Positions 11,535-22,572 are shown, counted from the first letter of the stretch. The stretch: DNA of 64,000 nucleotides from Malus domestica (GCF_042453785.1 NC_091671.1:29603001-29667000), one strand, 5' to 3'. The notes: generated by a model not told the origin, from the letters alone. Numbers and translations are program-made.

Positions 11535-12052
11535 AAATCGTGATTTTTCGTTTCTAACTGTCCAAAAGTTTTGTCCCGTTACTTGATCTCTGAATGTTTG
11601 TTTTTTGCAATTTTTGGCGTGTACGATCTCGAACCATACACAAACAAGTTTGACGGTTGGATCGTTGAAATTAGTTTCGTAGAATGCGTATCCCATCAAA
11701 AAGATAGATCCATTAACAGTTAGAGTTTATTTATACTTTCATTAAGTATAACATAAGATTTTGTGGTATCCACTAGTGTACATAGTTTAAATTGAAGATC
11801 GAATTCATTCATTCTATTCATATAGGGCCAAGGAGTGTAGTTGTAAAAAATCATCAAAATCGGAGTTAAAATAACTGTTAAATCGTGATTTTTTGTTTCT
11901 AATCGTCCAAAAGTTTTGTCCCGTTACTTAATCTTTGAATGTTTGTTTTTTTCGATTTTTGGCGTGTGCGATCTCGAACCATATACAAACAAGTTTGAGG
12001 TTGGATCATTGAAATTAGTTTCATAGAATGCGTATCCCATAAAAAAGATAGG
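11535..12052. repeat. Direct duplication inside the CACTA element
   Basis: About 174 bp beginning AAATCGTGATTTTT at 11535-11708 recur at 11878-12052 with few changes, a period of 343 bp. A shorter third copy of the GATCTCGAACCATA segment lies near 12108. Confidence 0.8.
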
Positions 12053-12588
12053 TTCTATAAATAATTGCGCGACGAATAAAATAACTGTAATTACAAAATT
12101 GGCGTGTGCGATCTCGAACCATATACAAACATGATGTTGTTGCGTAATATATTGCGCGATGAATAAAATAACTGTAATTACAAAATTTACGTAAACATAA
12201 ACGTAAACTTCATAATTACGAACAATATTCACAAACGATTCAATACCTTAAATATTTATTCTAAAATTAATTAATACTTTAAATATTTATTCTATAAATA
12301 ATTAATACCTAAAATATTATTCTATAAATAGTTAATACCTTAAATATTTATTCTACAAATAATTAATGGCTTAATCCATACAATTATTTTCAGCATAAGT
12401 ACGATATTCATTAGAGATTAAAAACACATATAAACCAAGGATAGATAGGGTGCTTACATTAGGTCTCAATAAAAAAACCCAACAGGAATTGAAACCTAAT
12501 TAAGTCCAAATACATAAATTATAAAAATAAAAATAAAAATAAAACCTGAAATTTAAATATTGTCATACAAAACATAAATTTTAAACTA

Positions 12589-12982
12589 CTATTTGGATGA
12601 TCCCGCTCCATTCTGCAATACTTCATAACGCCACCGATTGTAACCTCCCTCCAATGCATCATCCACAAACTTCATCAATTGTTCTTTCGGTTCATCATCA
12701 AAAACATACTTATCCTGTTACACATATATGCAAATAATTAATTCCAACATATAACTAAAAATTTCACAAACTTCATTATTGATCCATCAATAATATACTT
12801 ACTAATAGTTCATCCATCACAGCCTTCTTCAAATTCCCAAGCACATCTTTCCAATAACGCCACTTAGTAGTGGGGCAATTATTCCCCATAGCTACATCAA
12901 TCGCATGAGCAAACTCAAAATGCTCTTTGAAATCATGCGGGTTGGTGTCGTGCACACTCTTATCGTTGTTTTTATCCGTCAT
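12589..12982 (-). CDS. Small two-exon CACTA-associated protein
   Basis: Exon 1 is 12982-12803 and exon 2 is 12714-12589, joined by a GTAAGT donor and a CAG acceptor in phase 0. The product is 101 residues. It carries CPTTKWRYWKDVLGNLKKAV, then DKYVFDDEPKEQLMKF and a closing YNRWRYEV block. This layout resembles the tryptophan-rich N-terminal region of plant En/Spm transposase-family proteins. The gene lies just inside the right subterminal repeats and is read inward. Related copies occur at 22573 and 23688. Function is unknown; a DNA-binding or transposition-regulating role is inferred. Confidence 0.55.
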
Positions 12983-13069
12983 CTCAGCACGAACATAATT
13001 GTAAAGAATAAGGATAATAGAATAGTGAAAAATAAGGACAGCAGAAGCGCCTATTTATAGCAAAGTTAG

Positions 13070-13415
13070 GATCTTTGCGCGACGAATGCTTTGTCGCACA
13101 AACATCTGTATTAAATGTCCTTGGATTCACTTGCATTAAATGGTCAAAGCTGATAAGAACTTGAGCGACGAAAAATTGGTCGCGCAAAAGTCCTTTCATC
13201 ATTCAAGTTTTTCGTGCCAAATAAAATTACCCCGCGTTTTCTTGCTAACTTTACGCGACGACAACTATTATTCGTCGCACTAAGTATTCTTGCACGACAA
13301 AGAATTTTGTCGCGCGAAAGTTTTTTAGTTTTTCAATATGTTTTCTATTTTGACGGTGAATACGTTGTTTCGTCGCGCAAGTGAGTTTTGTGTGACGAAT
13401 TTTTGTTCGTCACGC
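13070..13415. repeat. CACTA right subterminal repeats
   Basis: Copies of GCGCGACGA and TTCGTCGCGC in both orientations, a counterpart of the left array. The nested element at 13418 interrupts it just before the terminus, which resumes at 15519. Confidence 0.85.
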
Positions 13416-13459
13416 AACATTACTACAATATTAGCTTTAGGTGGCGGATGATGGTGGCG

Positions 13460-13860
13460 GATTTAGAAAAATATTGTCGGATAAATTATATCCGACACAT
13501 TATTTAATTAGTGGCGGATATTAGAAAAATTCTGTCGGTTATAACCGACATAAATTCCTGGCGGATAATTACTGGCGGATATTAGAAACTACTGTCGATT
13601 ATACCCGACATAAATTCCTGGCGGATAGTTACTGACGGATATTATAAAACTCCTGTCGGTTATAACCGACAGTATTTTTGAATTGGGGGAATTTAAAATT
13701 TTGGGAAGGAATTTAAAATTTTGGAGGAAATTTTGGGGGGATTTTTGCCGACATAAATTCCTGGCGGATAATTACTGACGGATATAACCGACAGTAATGA
13801 AAATGTTTCTTTCGGTTTTTATTAAAAAAAAAATTCTGTCGATTTTAACCGACATTAATG
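13460..13860. repeat. Subterminal repeats of the nested CACTA element
   Basis: Repeated GGCGGATA, CTGTCGGTTATA and TATAACCGACA motifs, partly as palindromes. The partner array is at 15258-15500. Confidence 0.85.
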
Positions 13861-14160
13861 AAAATATTCCACAATAAAACCCCTCCTTCTCCTCCTTGCG
13901 CTGGTGCCTTCTCCCTTCCCCCTTCCTTCCCCCTTCCTTCCCCCTTTTCTCTTCTCCTCATTTCCTTTTCCTTTGTATTTTCGATTTTGACAAGGTTTCT
14001 CCTTTATTTGATTCTTTGTTGTTCATCTTTCACAAATGCAGAGAGGGTAAAAGAGATGCTTAGAGCGCTTTCTTTGTTCTCTTTTTTTTTTCATTTTTTC
14101 CCTTTTCAAAATCGAAATGTTCTAAATTATTTCACTAATCCTTGCTGGTTTGAATTGCAG

Positions 14161-14583
14161 GAGTCTGTCTCTGGATTTGAAAGATTATCTGGACTTACAG
14201 TTTTGAAGAATTGGGATTCTAGTGTTACACATATTATTGCATTGACAGATGAAAATGGAGCATGCTTCACCCTCAAAGTTTTGATTGGTATCTTGGAGGG
14301 GAAGTGGATTCTGAGTGTGGAGTGTGAGTTTTACTGTTTTTGTTTTAAATGTTCTCCCTCAAGTGCTTGGACTTTACAATTGTAATGGAGTACAGAAGCC
14401 GAAATGAGATATTGATATACATGGTTCACATTGTTGATAATTCGTTATCCGTTTGTTTGTGCAGGGATTAATGCTTGTACATAAGCAATGAAACTAGTTG
14501 ATGAGGAGCCTTATGAAATCAACGTCGACATTTATGGAATCAGGGATGGTCCTCGACTTGGTAGACTAAGGCTGCAGAACAAG
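14161..14583 (+). pseudogene. Captured BRCT-domain exons (BARD1/BRCA1-like)
   Basis: Exon A (14161-14323) follows a TTGCAG acceptor and contains LSGLTVLKNWDSSVTHIIAL and LEGKWILSVE. Exon B (14465-14583) contains DEEPYEINVDIYGIRDGPRL. The intron between has GT-AG borders and rejoins the conserved Trp codon in phase, so the copy came from DNA and not from mRNA. The pattern matches one BRCT repeat and the linker after it in plant BARD1/BRCA1, chromatin and DNA-repair proteins. A TAA at 14482-14484 and missing residues in ENGACFTLK show decay. Whether it is transcribed is unknown. Confidence 0.8.
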
Positions 14584-15536
14584 GTTAGCTTTTCCTCGAG
14601 TTTAACTATTATCACAAAAACTTTAGATTTTCATGGATTCACCATAGGCATTGTTAATCTTGTTCAGTACATAAATAGGTTACACACTTATTTTAACAAA
14701 CGAGAGACCTTCTTAATTCCTCATCGAGATGAATCAAGAGCATAACTGTAGCAGTGATCAAGAGTAATTTTTTGATGTTTCTTACAAATTGTTGAGATGA
14801 ATCATCTGGGTTTTGTTCTAATAATCTTACAAATTTGTTGAGCAATTTTTGTAAAGTTGGAATCTTTGGTTTTGGTTGTGAGATATTTGATTTGGGTATT
14901 TGTGTTTTGCAGGGCACGGTGGTTGTGGTGGAGAAAGATTAGGATTGACGACAGAGCTCTGGCCATGAACTATCAGCTCTGTCTTTCTCTCTCTAGCTAT
15001 GAATTGAATACAAAACTCTGTGTTGATATGGAAAATGAAGCTCAAAATTATTACACAAATGGCGGAAAAAAAAAGTTCGAGTGTGGAGTTTCACTTACTG
15101 GTACATGGCTTTTGAAACAGGGTTGTCTAGACTGCAGAAGAAATCCATGGCTTTTGGAAAAGGGGCTGTTCCGAATCTATTTTCTCTCCCTCTCCAATGT
15201 TCTTTGAGGGGTTCTTGTGATGCAGAAAGTGGTTTATATTTTTTTTTATTAATAAATTTTCTGTCGGTTTTATCCGACAATAATTCTTTTATTTATTCTT
15301 ATTAATAACTTCTCTGTCGGTTATATCCAACACAATTTCTGTCGGTTTTAGAGTATTTTCTGTCGGAAAATTCATTTCCTGACGCAGGCAATTTTGTCGC
15401 TTATTATATCCGCCACTGCACTCATTTTCTGTCGGATTTTGCTTTAATTTCCGACAGTATTATAAGTTTCTTGTCGGTTTTTAAACCGACACTAATGGGT
15501 ACTTTTGTAGTAGTGCAAGTTGTTTTTCTACTAGTG

Positions 15537-16594
15537 CTTGAATTTGGTATATATCTCCAGCTTTAATTTGATGGATTGCAAGTTTATGGTTGATATGTGG
15601 GAGGAATACAACAACACATTAGATAAAGAATAAGAATCATGATTTCAAAATTTCGAAACCATTACATTCTTAGATTTAGTTGACTTTATTTTCATAGAAG
15701 AAAATATGTATTAGGAATTGTTGTTTTCATTATTCGTATGAATTCATTGTTTGTAGAACTTGTTTGTAATATTTGAATTTGAATTGATTTTTTGTATGAA
15801 TCGACTGTTTGTAGAACTTCTTGTTTTCATTATTTGTATAAAGCGATTGTTTGTAGGAATTGTAAAAGCTTGTTTGTAATATTTGAATTTGTTTTTTTAA
15901 TATTTAACTTATTGGGCACAATAACAAAATTGTGCTAACATGGTTTGGAATAGTCATCTGACATGGTGTCAGAATAGGGGCAAAAAAGAGCTCTTATTTG
16001 TGCTAAGTCTTAGAGCACAAAACACTATATTGTGCCCTATAACCAAAGGAAATGCCCATAGAAGGCACATATAATATTTTAGTTGCTGCACCATTGCTGT
16101 GTTATAGGACACCACGTATATTGGTGTCCTTAAGCCTCATAGGGCACAAATATATTTTTGTGCGCAGTGATGATTTTTCTTACAGTGTGAAGTAGTGTGA
16201 GGGTCAAATACTTTAAGCCTACGTGCAAGTAGTACAGGTACGAATTCGCATCTTCATGTATACATGGATAAATAAATTCATCTACATTAATCTCTCCTTT
16301 AATTGGACAAATCGACGTTGGACGAACCTATTAAAATGGTACCTAAAACTAGTTATCATATCATCATAAAGGTGTCAAAGCCATGCAGATAGAGATCCAC
16401 GTCCTCAGTTTAGATGCATGGACTGGTCCCTCATCACAATAAGCTATTTTACTGATTATCCAGAAAAAACAAAGAATGTTACTTTGGTTTTTAGGTATGA
16501 TCATAGCCACGTTATTATTAATCTATGTATTATAATATAAATGATTAATTATTTAATATTTTCAGGTATAGTACTAGTAAATAATACAGTTTTG
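15537..16594. other. Spacer with a CACTG-ended transposon fragment
   Basis: The 15540-15900 part holds imperfect repeats of TTGTTTGTAATATTTGAATT. The rest contains inverted GGGCACAA/TTGTGCCC motifs ending at 16187 in a sequence whose complement starts CACTGTAAGAAAAATC. That resembles the end of another CACTA-type family; its left end was not found. No gene is supported. Confidence 0.45.
15900..16187. mobile_element. Fragment of a CACTG-ended CACTA-type element
   Basis: Dense GGGCACAA and TTGTGC motifs in both orientations sit beside the terminus-like CACTGTAAGAAAAATC (complement, ending at 16187). Only one end is seen. Confidence 0.45.
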
Positions 16595-17293
16595 TAAGAG
16601 CAATTCCACCGGAGTGGACTTTGCCCAGGACCCAGGAAAAAAACAGGGCCAGCACCCTGTCAATCAAGTCCACCCCTTCATGTTGACTGGTACCCAGCCC
16701 GAGCTGGGCTCTTGACCAGCCCAAAAGAGACTGAGACAGAAGCTGGGGAGTTGGCCTGGCGCGTGCGCTTCACGCAGGCGTGGCGCGAGTGCCCGACAAG
16801 GTTTCAGAGCGCGGGCCCGCGTGCAGGCGCACTCAGTCCCCCCCCCCGAGTTGGCGACGTGGCTTCCCTTCTACCGTTGAATTTCCAACGGTAAAAAAAA
16901 TTTTAAATTTTACTTTTAAAATAGACCGTTGGATCAAAGATCAACGGTCCAGGTTTTTTTCACAAAAAGTAAATAAATAAAAAAGCCCAACGGTCATAAA
17001 TATGACCGTTGGCCACGTGGCAACTCCCTAGCTCTTGGATTTGAATATTTTTCAAATCCAACGGTCCAGATTAATTAACTATATTAAAATTCATTAAAAA
17101 TTATTAAAAAATACAGAAAAATTATTAAAAAATACAGAAAATTTTAAAAAAATTACAGAAAATTTTGAAAAATGTTAATTTTTTTCCTATAAATACCTAA
17201 CCCTCATCTTCTACCTTTACACCACATTTCAATATTTTCTACACTTTCTATACTATCTACATTTCAATATTTTCTACACTTTAAGAGAAAAAA

Positions 17294-18538
17294 ATGTCTT
17301 CGTGGAAGCTCATTGAAGATGTTACGTTGTGTGAATGTTGGGTTCACACTACTCATGATCCGATTACGGGTAATGAGATGGATAAGCGAGAAATGTGGAG
17401 TAAAATTACGAAAGCGTTTTGCGATGTACATGGAGAAAACGCCAGAACTAGTCAAGGTCTTCAAGGTCGTTGGAAAAAACTCAACGCATCCTTTACTTGT
17501 TGGAAAAACGCCATCTCTCATGCTTCCGGTAACCTCCGTAGTGGGACAAGTTTAGCGGATCAGGTGACAATATTTTTATTTATTTATATACATTCCACTC
17601 ACATTAATATTTTGATTTATTTAATTTCGTATGTAATTTTTATGTTATTTCTTATGTAATTTTTATTTAATTTCTTATGTCATTTTTATTTAATTTCTTA
17701 TGTCATTTTTATGTAATTTATATGCATTCCACCCGTATCAATATTTTGAATTTATTTATTTGTGTTACACCCACATTTTTTAACACTATGTTATCCCACA
17801 TTTTTATAGACACTACAAGCTCAAGCATTCTACAATTCAAAGAACGGGAACAAATCATTCACTAGATGGGAATGTTGGCAAATTGTCAAAGATTGCCCTA
17901 AATACAAAATTGTGGCAACTGGTCCAGATGTTGTCATGCACGGTATGGGTCTACATAGTTCTCCAGAACCATACATGGCCGAACAAGAAGCCGACACATT
18001 TCAAGACACGGAAGGGATGCCTGAACAAGTGCCCGAGACCCAACCGACTCGTCAGTCCCTCGGGCCCATAGGTAAAAAGGCGTCAAAGAAAAAAGGTAGT
18101 TCTTCCAAGAATGACTACACTAAATATATGGAGAAACTTGCTCGCCAAGGTGAACTGAACATGGCACGAGAAAAGGTTAGAGATGAGGAAAAAGTTGTTG
18201 CTATGGCAGCAATATTAGCAGCTACTGAGGCCCGTGATGCGGCGGCTGAGAGACAAAGAGAAGAAGTTAATCGAGAGAACGAGCTGGTTAGAGAAGCACT
18301 TCATCGAGAAAATGAATTGCTTCGAGAAGAAAGGATAGCTCAAGCAGATCGTGACACTATGAGCAAGTCTCTAGTAGGACTGTCTCCGAATTCTAAATAT
18401 TTTTGGACATCGGAAAAAAGAGATGTCATGCGAAGGAGGAGTGCAAGAGATGCGGAAACAAGTCAAGGGGGTTCTAGCTACTTTTGTGACAACCAAGATC
18501 CTCGCACCACATATCCTAACTCGAGAGACTTTGTATAA
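17294..18538 (+). CDS. PIF/Harbinger ORF1: MYB/SANT-like protein
   Basis: Exon 1 is 17294-17563 and exon 2 is 17810-18538, with GTGACA donor and TATAG acceptor, in phase 0. The product is 332 residues with no stop. The N-terminal half is a MYB/SANT-like DNA-binding fold (tryptophans in SSWKLIEDV, GRWKKLNASF and FTRWECWQIV). A GKKASKKKGSS basic stretch follows. The C-terminal half is a charged coiled coil (residues of about 200-300) as in NAM-associated C-terminal domains. In rice and Arabidopsis elements of this family, ORF1 binds the element ends and partners the transposase. The frame is intact, unlike its partner gene. Confidence 0.85.
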
Positions 18539-18784
18539 TTTTTATGTATTTTTTATGTTTTTTCTTTCTTTTTTCTTTTGAACTTTATTTAATTTCTTAT
18601 GTAATTTCTTATGTTTTTTTTTTCTTTTTTTAGGTTTGAACTTTATTTAATTTCTTATGTAATTTTTATGTTATTTCTTATTTATTTTTAAAACTTTATT
18701 TATTTTTATTTAATTTATTATGCAATTTTAATGTAATTCTTTATTTATTTTTAAAACTTTATTTCTTTTGTACTTTATTTAAAC

Positions 18785-19090
18785 ACATGAAATAAGATTA
18801 CATAAACTCACCAAATAAATTTAAAAACAAAACACACTACATAGAATTACATAAACTCACCAAATAAATAGAATTACATAAACTCACCAAATAAACTTAA
18901 AAACAAAACACACTACATAGAATTACATAAACTCACCAAATACATAGAATTACATAAACTCACTAAATAAACTTAAAAACAAAACACACTACATAGAATT
19001 ACATAAACTCACCAAATAAATAGAATTACATAAACTCACTAAATAAACTTAAAAACAAAACACACTACATAGAATTACATAAACTTAAAA
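18785..19090. repeat. 76-bp tandem repeat array
   Basis: Four units starting near 18817, 18893, 18969 and 19045 share AAACTTAAAAACAAAACACA and two ACATAAACTCACCAAAT blocks. The array lies between the convergent 3' ends of the two transposon genes. Confidence 0.9.
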
Positions 19091-19125
19091 AAAATACAAT
19101 TTATTCTTCAACCACAAGCCTCATT

Positions 19126-20538
19126 CTAATTATCTTCGCCTTCATGCAATCCCCACTGGTGCTCAATCAAGTCATTCTGGCGGGTTACGTGCCAGTATGG
19201 CTCTTGCACATTAGTGTACCGTTGAACGATCAATTCATTGTAACGTCCATCGCGTTCCAACGGCTCGTGTTGCACTGGATCTTCGGTCCCATCATGAGCA
19301 CAATAGATACGTGTTTTTGAGTTGTTCATCGGATCCGGCTCATATTCATCGACGCCATCATAATCATACTCATCTTCAACAATCATGTTGTGGAGAATAA
19401 TACACGTCATCATGATGGATCGAAGAGCCTCGACATCAAACATTCTAGCTGCAGCCCTGATAATCACCTAACGAGCTTGCAGGATACCAAAACAACGCTC
19501 GACATCCTTCCTACACCCTTCTTGACATTTTGCAAAGTGTTTTTCCTTTTCAGTCTGTGGATGTGGCACTGTTTTAACAAATGTTGACCACCTTGGGTAA
19601 ATGTCATCTGCAAGGTAGTATGATCCCTCGTATTGGGTACCATTAATGGTATATGTGCATCTCGGCGAGTTTCCTTGCAGCAGTTCGTCGAACACTGGGG
19701 ATTGGGCAAGGACATTTAAGTCATTCTGAGCTCCTGGAACACCAAAAAAAGCATGTCAAATCCATGTATCAAATGAAGCCACCGCTTCCAAAATGATGCT
19801 TTTGGCTCCTTTTCTGTTGCCATATGCTCCTTGCCACGCACTTGGACAGTTTTTCCAAGTCCAGTGCATGCATTCCATGCTTCCAATCATGCCAGGGAAG
19901 CCTCGCATCTCACCCTTCCTCAGAAGCCTTCGCATGTCCCTTGGCGTGGGTGTCCGGAGGTACTCATTGGTGTAGAGGGCTTCAATTGCAAAGCAAAACC
20001 GCATCAGGGACTCCAAAACAGTTGTTTTTCCCATCCTCGCGATCTCATCCACTTGATCTGCAGATGCTCCATATGCAAGCATTCGCAAGGATGCCGTAAT
20101 TTTTTGCTCGGGAATAAAACCTAGAACATGAAAAGCATCCTCTTTTTGCACAAAGTATGAATCATGGTTGCAAATATCACTCATGATTTTGTTGAACAAA
20201 TTTCGTTGCATTCTAAAATGCCGTCTAAAAATATGATCAGGGAATATGCTATTGGGAATAAAATAATCTTCCAATAGATTTTTACCTCGTTTTTCCCTTT
20301 TTCTATCGAGGTTTGCAACACGTCTTGGATTGGCTATCTGACCCACGGCTTCCATGACACGGTGGGAATGTGAGGCCTTCTACCTTCTATGGTGATCATC
20401 CTCATCCTCCTCCATGAAGAAAGCCTCATCTCCACCTCCACTTCCACCTTCCTCGAGATTGGCCAATTCTGCCTGTTGTGCCAACAACCTTTGTTGTTGC
20501 TCCTGCAACTGTTTATACACCCTTCTTGAAGAAGACAT
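19126..20538 (-). pseudogene. PIF/Harbinger DDE transposase with three stops
   Basis: One 470-codon frame from the ATG at 20538, without frameshifts. It is broken by TAG at 20382-20380, TGA at 19758-19756 and TAG at 19470-19468. The last two sit where Trp is expected (after DTWI and after LQAR). Domain order is an acidic Gln-rich N-terminus, an HTH-like region (NKIMSDICNHDSYF), then the DDE nuclease with GSMECMHW, GAQNDLNVL and IILHNMIVEDE. The first catalytic Asp of the family, in the usual S-I-D-C-M-H-W context, is Glu here. It would cut and paste the element at TWA sites. Function is lost unless the stops are read through. Confidence 0.88.
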
Positions 20539-20659
20539 TGTAATAAGAACTCAAGATTTGAAAACGATGAACAAGGATTCTGAGCTAAAAAGAAGGATTG
20601 AGCTTGGTGTGAGGATGGATGTAGGGATGTAGGGTTTATATGGACAAAAAAAGAAAGGA

Positions 20660-20990
20660 TGAGGTTCTGGACAATGCCACGTGGCACTATGTGATTGGTT
20701 GAAAATCTTATCGAAATCTTGGCTAAATTATTGTAAACCGGAAGTGACACATGGCGTGTCGGGATTGGTCAAAAATATTATCGGAAATCTATCAACAAAA
20801 TAGTACGTTCAGATAATGACACGTGGCATGACGTGATTGGTTGAAAATCTTATCGAAATCTTGGCTAAATTATTGTAAAACGGAAGTGACACGTGGCGTG
20901 TCGGGATTAGTTGAAAATTTTAGCAGAAATCTATTCACAAAATAGTACGTTCAGATAATGACATGTGGCGTGATGAGATTGGTTAAAAAT
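20660..20990. repeat. 142-bp tandem repeats near the Harbinger end
   Basis: About 2.3 units carry GACACGTGGC, GATTGGTTGAAAATCTTA and AATAGTACGTTCAGATAATG. They lie upstream of the transposase start and include ACGTG cores that could act as promoter elements. Confidence 0.8.
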
Positions 20991-21251
20991 CCTATCCGAA
21001 ATTAAAACTATTTTATTTTTTTATTCTTTTAGACAAAATTTAAAAATATTTTAAATGGGCTGGGTGCCAGTGCATTTTGTAGGGTTGGAGATCGTTTGTG
21101 CCAGCGCATTTTTTCACTAGGTGCCAGCGCATTTTTTTAGGGGTGGAGATGCCTTGGCCTATTACTGTTCATTGGAGTCTGGTACTGTTCATTTGAGTGG
21201 ATAAATGCGCTGGGTGCTGGCACAAAGTCCTTAGGGGTGGAATTGCTCTAA

Positions 21252-21985
21252 AGTTCTTTAGAGTCTATATATCCAAGTAGAGTGGTGAGGGATGAATGGT
21301 AGGATAATATACTAATATTAGTAAATATAAAGTTCATATTTAACAAAGTTGTAACGAAAAATATGAACTCGTTTATACTAATCGATGTATATTCAAAGTC
21401 TAAGGCTGCTGCTTTGTTTGCATGGTTTCAGATTCATATAGACAACATAAAAGGTGTGACCTCCAACTCTTACAGGATTAACTTTCGTACTACTTTTCCG
21501 TGATATGTGAACATTCATAAAAAATTTGTTTTGGGGACTAGGCGAGATGTGGGAAAAATGAGAAGGTCGTGACTGACTTTATATGTAAGAGATAAGATAT
21601 TATGGGCATACCAAGTTACGTCTTTCTATGGTTTGGACTTCATTTGGATGTTTTTATACTTCGTCGATAAGAAGAGGAGGTGACAGGGTTAACTATTATC
21701 TTCATCAAGTAAATAATTGATGTAATATATATATATATAACAACATCATTTTTCTTCACGAAACATATTATTGAAGAAACAATATTACCTTGTTCTTACA
21801 CAAATTTGTACAAAAGAAACTTCTCTCTCTTCCTAACCCGATAAAAGTTAACCAATATGCTTTTCAAGGACATTAACCCGATAAAAGTTATTGTCAAAAT
21901 CAATATGTTTTTCAAGGACATTATCTCCAGGCGCGTTGGGCATGAGCTTAACTTTAGGTGCCTTGATCCCCTTTCTCCTACCTGA
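21252..21985. other. AT-rich spacer
   Basis: No gene is supported. It contains a short (AT)n run near 21728 and a tandem duplication of the motif ACCCGATAAAAGTTA (21837 and 21876). Confidence 0.5.
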
Positions 21986-21999
21986 CATTAGGAGAGAAA

Positions 22000-22460
22000 C
22001 TATCTGCGCGACGAAATTTTGTGCAATAAAGCAAATTCGTCCCGCAATTAACACTAGAGCGAAGAATTTAGCTAATGGTTGCGTAAAAACAGCTTCCAAA
22101 AATAAAAGTAAAAAAACTTGTGCGACGAAGAATCGTGTCGCACAAGACAACTTTGCACGACGAAGACATACTTTCGTTGCGCAAAGAGAAAGAAAAAAGA
22201 CGGGCAAGGTGAGTTTTTGGAGCCAATAACTTGCGCAACGAACCTTTCATCGCGCAAAGCGATTTGAAGTGGCAAGTTGACCGTTTCTGGCAATGTGATT
22301 ACTGCGGCCTTACCGTGACGCGGGATTCGTTGCTTTATTATCTTGCGCAACGAACCTTTCATCGCACAAAGAGATTTGAACATGGCAAATTAAACGTTTC
22401 AACCAATGTAATTACTACAGCCTTTGTGCAATGAAATCTACGTCGCACAAAGGTCCCCTG
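22000..22460. repeat. CACTA subterminal repeats, second element
   Basis: Many TTGCGCAACGAA, GCGCGACGAA and TTTCATCGCGCAAA variants in both orientations. Confidence 0.8.
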
Positions 22461-22572
22461 GTTATATAAATTGATAGGTTCTCTCCCTCTTTTACTCACA
22501 TCGTTTTCCCCAAAATCCTCTTTTTCCCCTCGTTTTCTTTTGCCCCAAACCCTTCATATCCATGTTCGTACG

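Larger units (their letters stand above)
13418..15515. mobile_element. Nested CACTA element carrying host exons
   Basis: The left end CATTACTACAATATTAG pairs with the complement of the right end, CACTACTACAAAAGTACC. CAA is duplicated at 13415-13417 and 15516-15518. Subterminal arrays use a core different from the host element, CTGTCGGTTATAACCGACA (13460-13860 and 15258-15500). The 2098-bp interior has no transposase but holds captured BRCT exons (14161-14583), so it is a Pack-CACTA-type element. It inserted into the 10-kb CACTA element and is therefore younger than it. Confidence 0.85.
5468..15536. mobile_element. 10-kb CACTA (En/Spm-type) transposon
   Basis: The left end CACTACTAAATTAAACAG and the complement of the right end, CACTAGTAGAAAAACAAC, match. 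Both are followed by GCG(C/T)GACG subterminal repeats. CTT is duplicated at 5465-5467 and 15537-15539, the 3-bp size typical of CACTA elements. Contents are a decayed En/Spm-type gene (minus, 6055-9330) split by an LTR element, a small two-exon gene (minus, 12589-12982), and a second nested CACTA element (13418-15515). No main catalytic transposase (TnpD type) was found, so the copy is probably non-autonomous. Confidence 0.85.
16598..21248. mobile_element. Complete 4.65-kb PIF/Harbinger transposon
   Basis: The inverted ends GAGCAATTCCACC match at both sides, each followed within 20 bp by GGACTTTG-like sequence. TAA is duplicated at 16595-16597 and 21249-21251. It encodes the two proteins expected of the superfamily: an ORF1 MYB/SANT-like protein (plus, 17294-18538) and a DDE transposase (minus, 20538-19126), converging toward an array of 76-bp tandem repeats. 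The transposase gene carries three nonsense codons, so this copy is no longer autonomous. Confidence 0.9.

Noticed and set aside
13858-14160. N-terminal part of the frame preceding the BRCT exon as coding
   Set aside because: It is a CT-rich, low-complexity leader crossing an intron acceptor at 14160; only the part after the acceptor resembles a protein domain.
18540-18780. Poly-T-rich stretch as a gene continuation of ORF1
   Set aside because: The stop at 18536-18538 ends a complete family-length protein; the rest is AT-rich filler.
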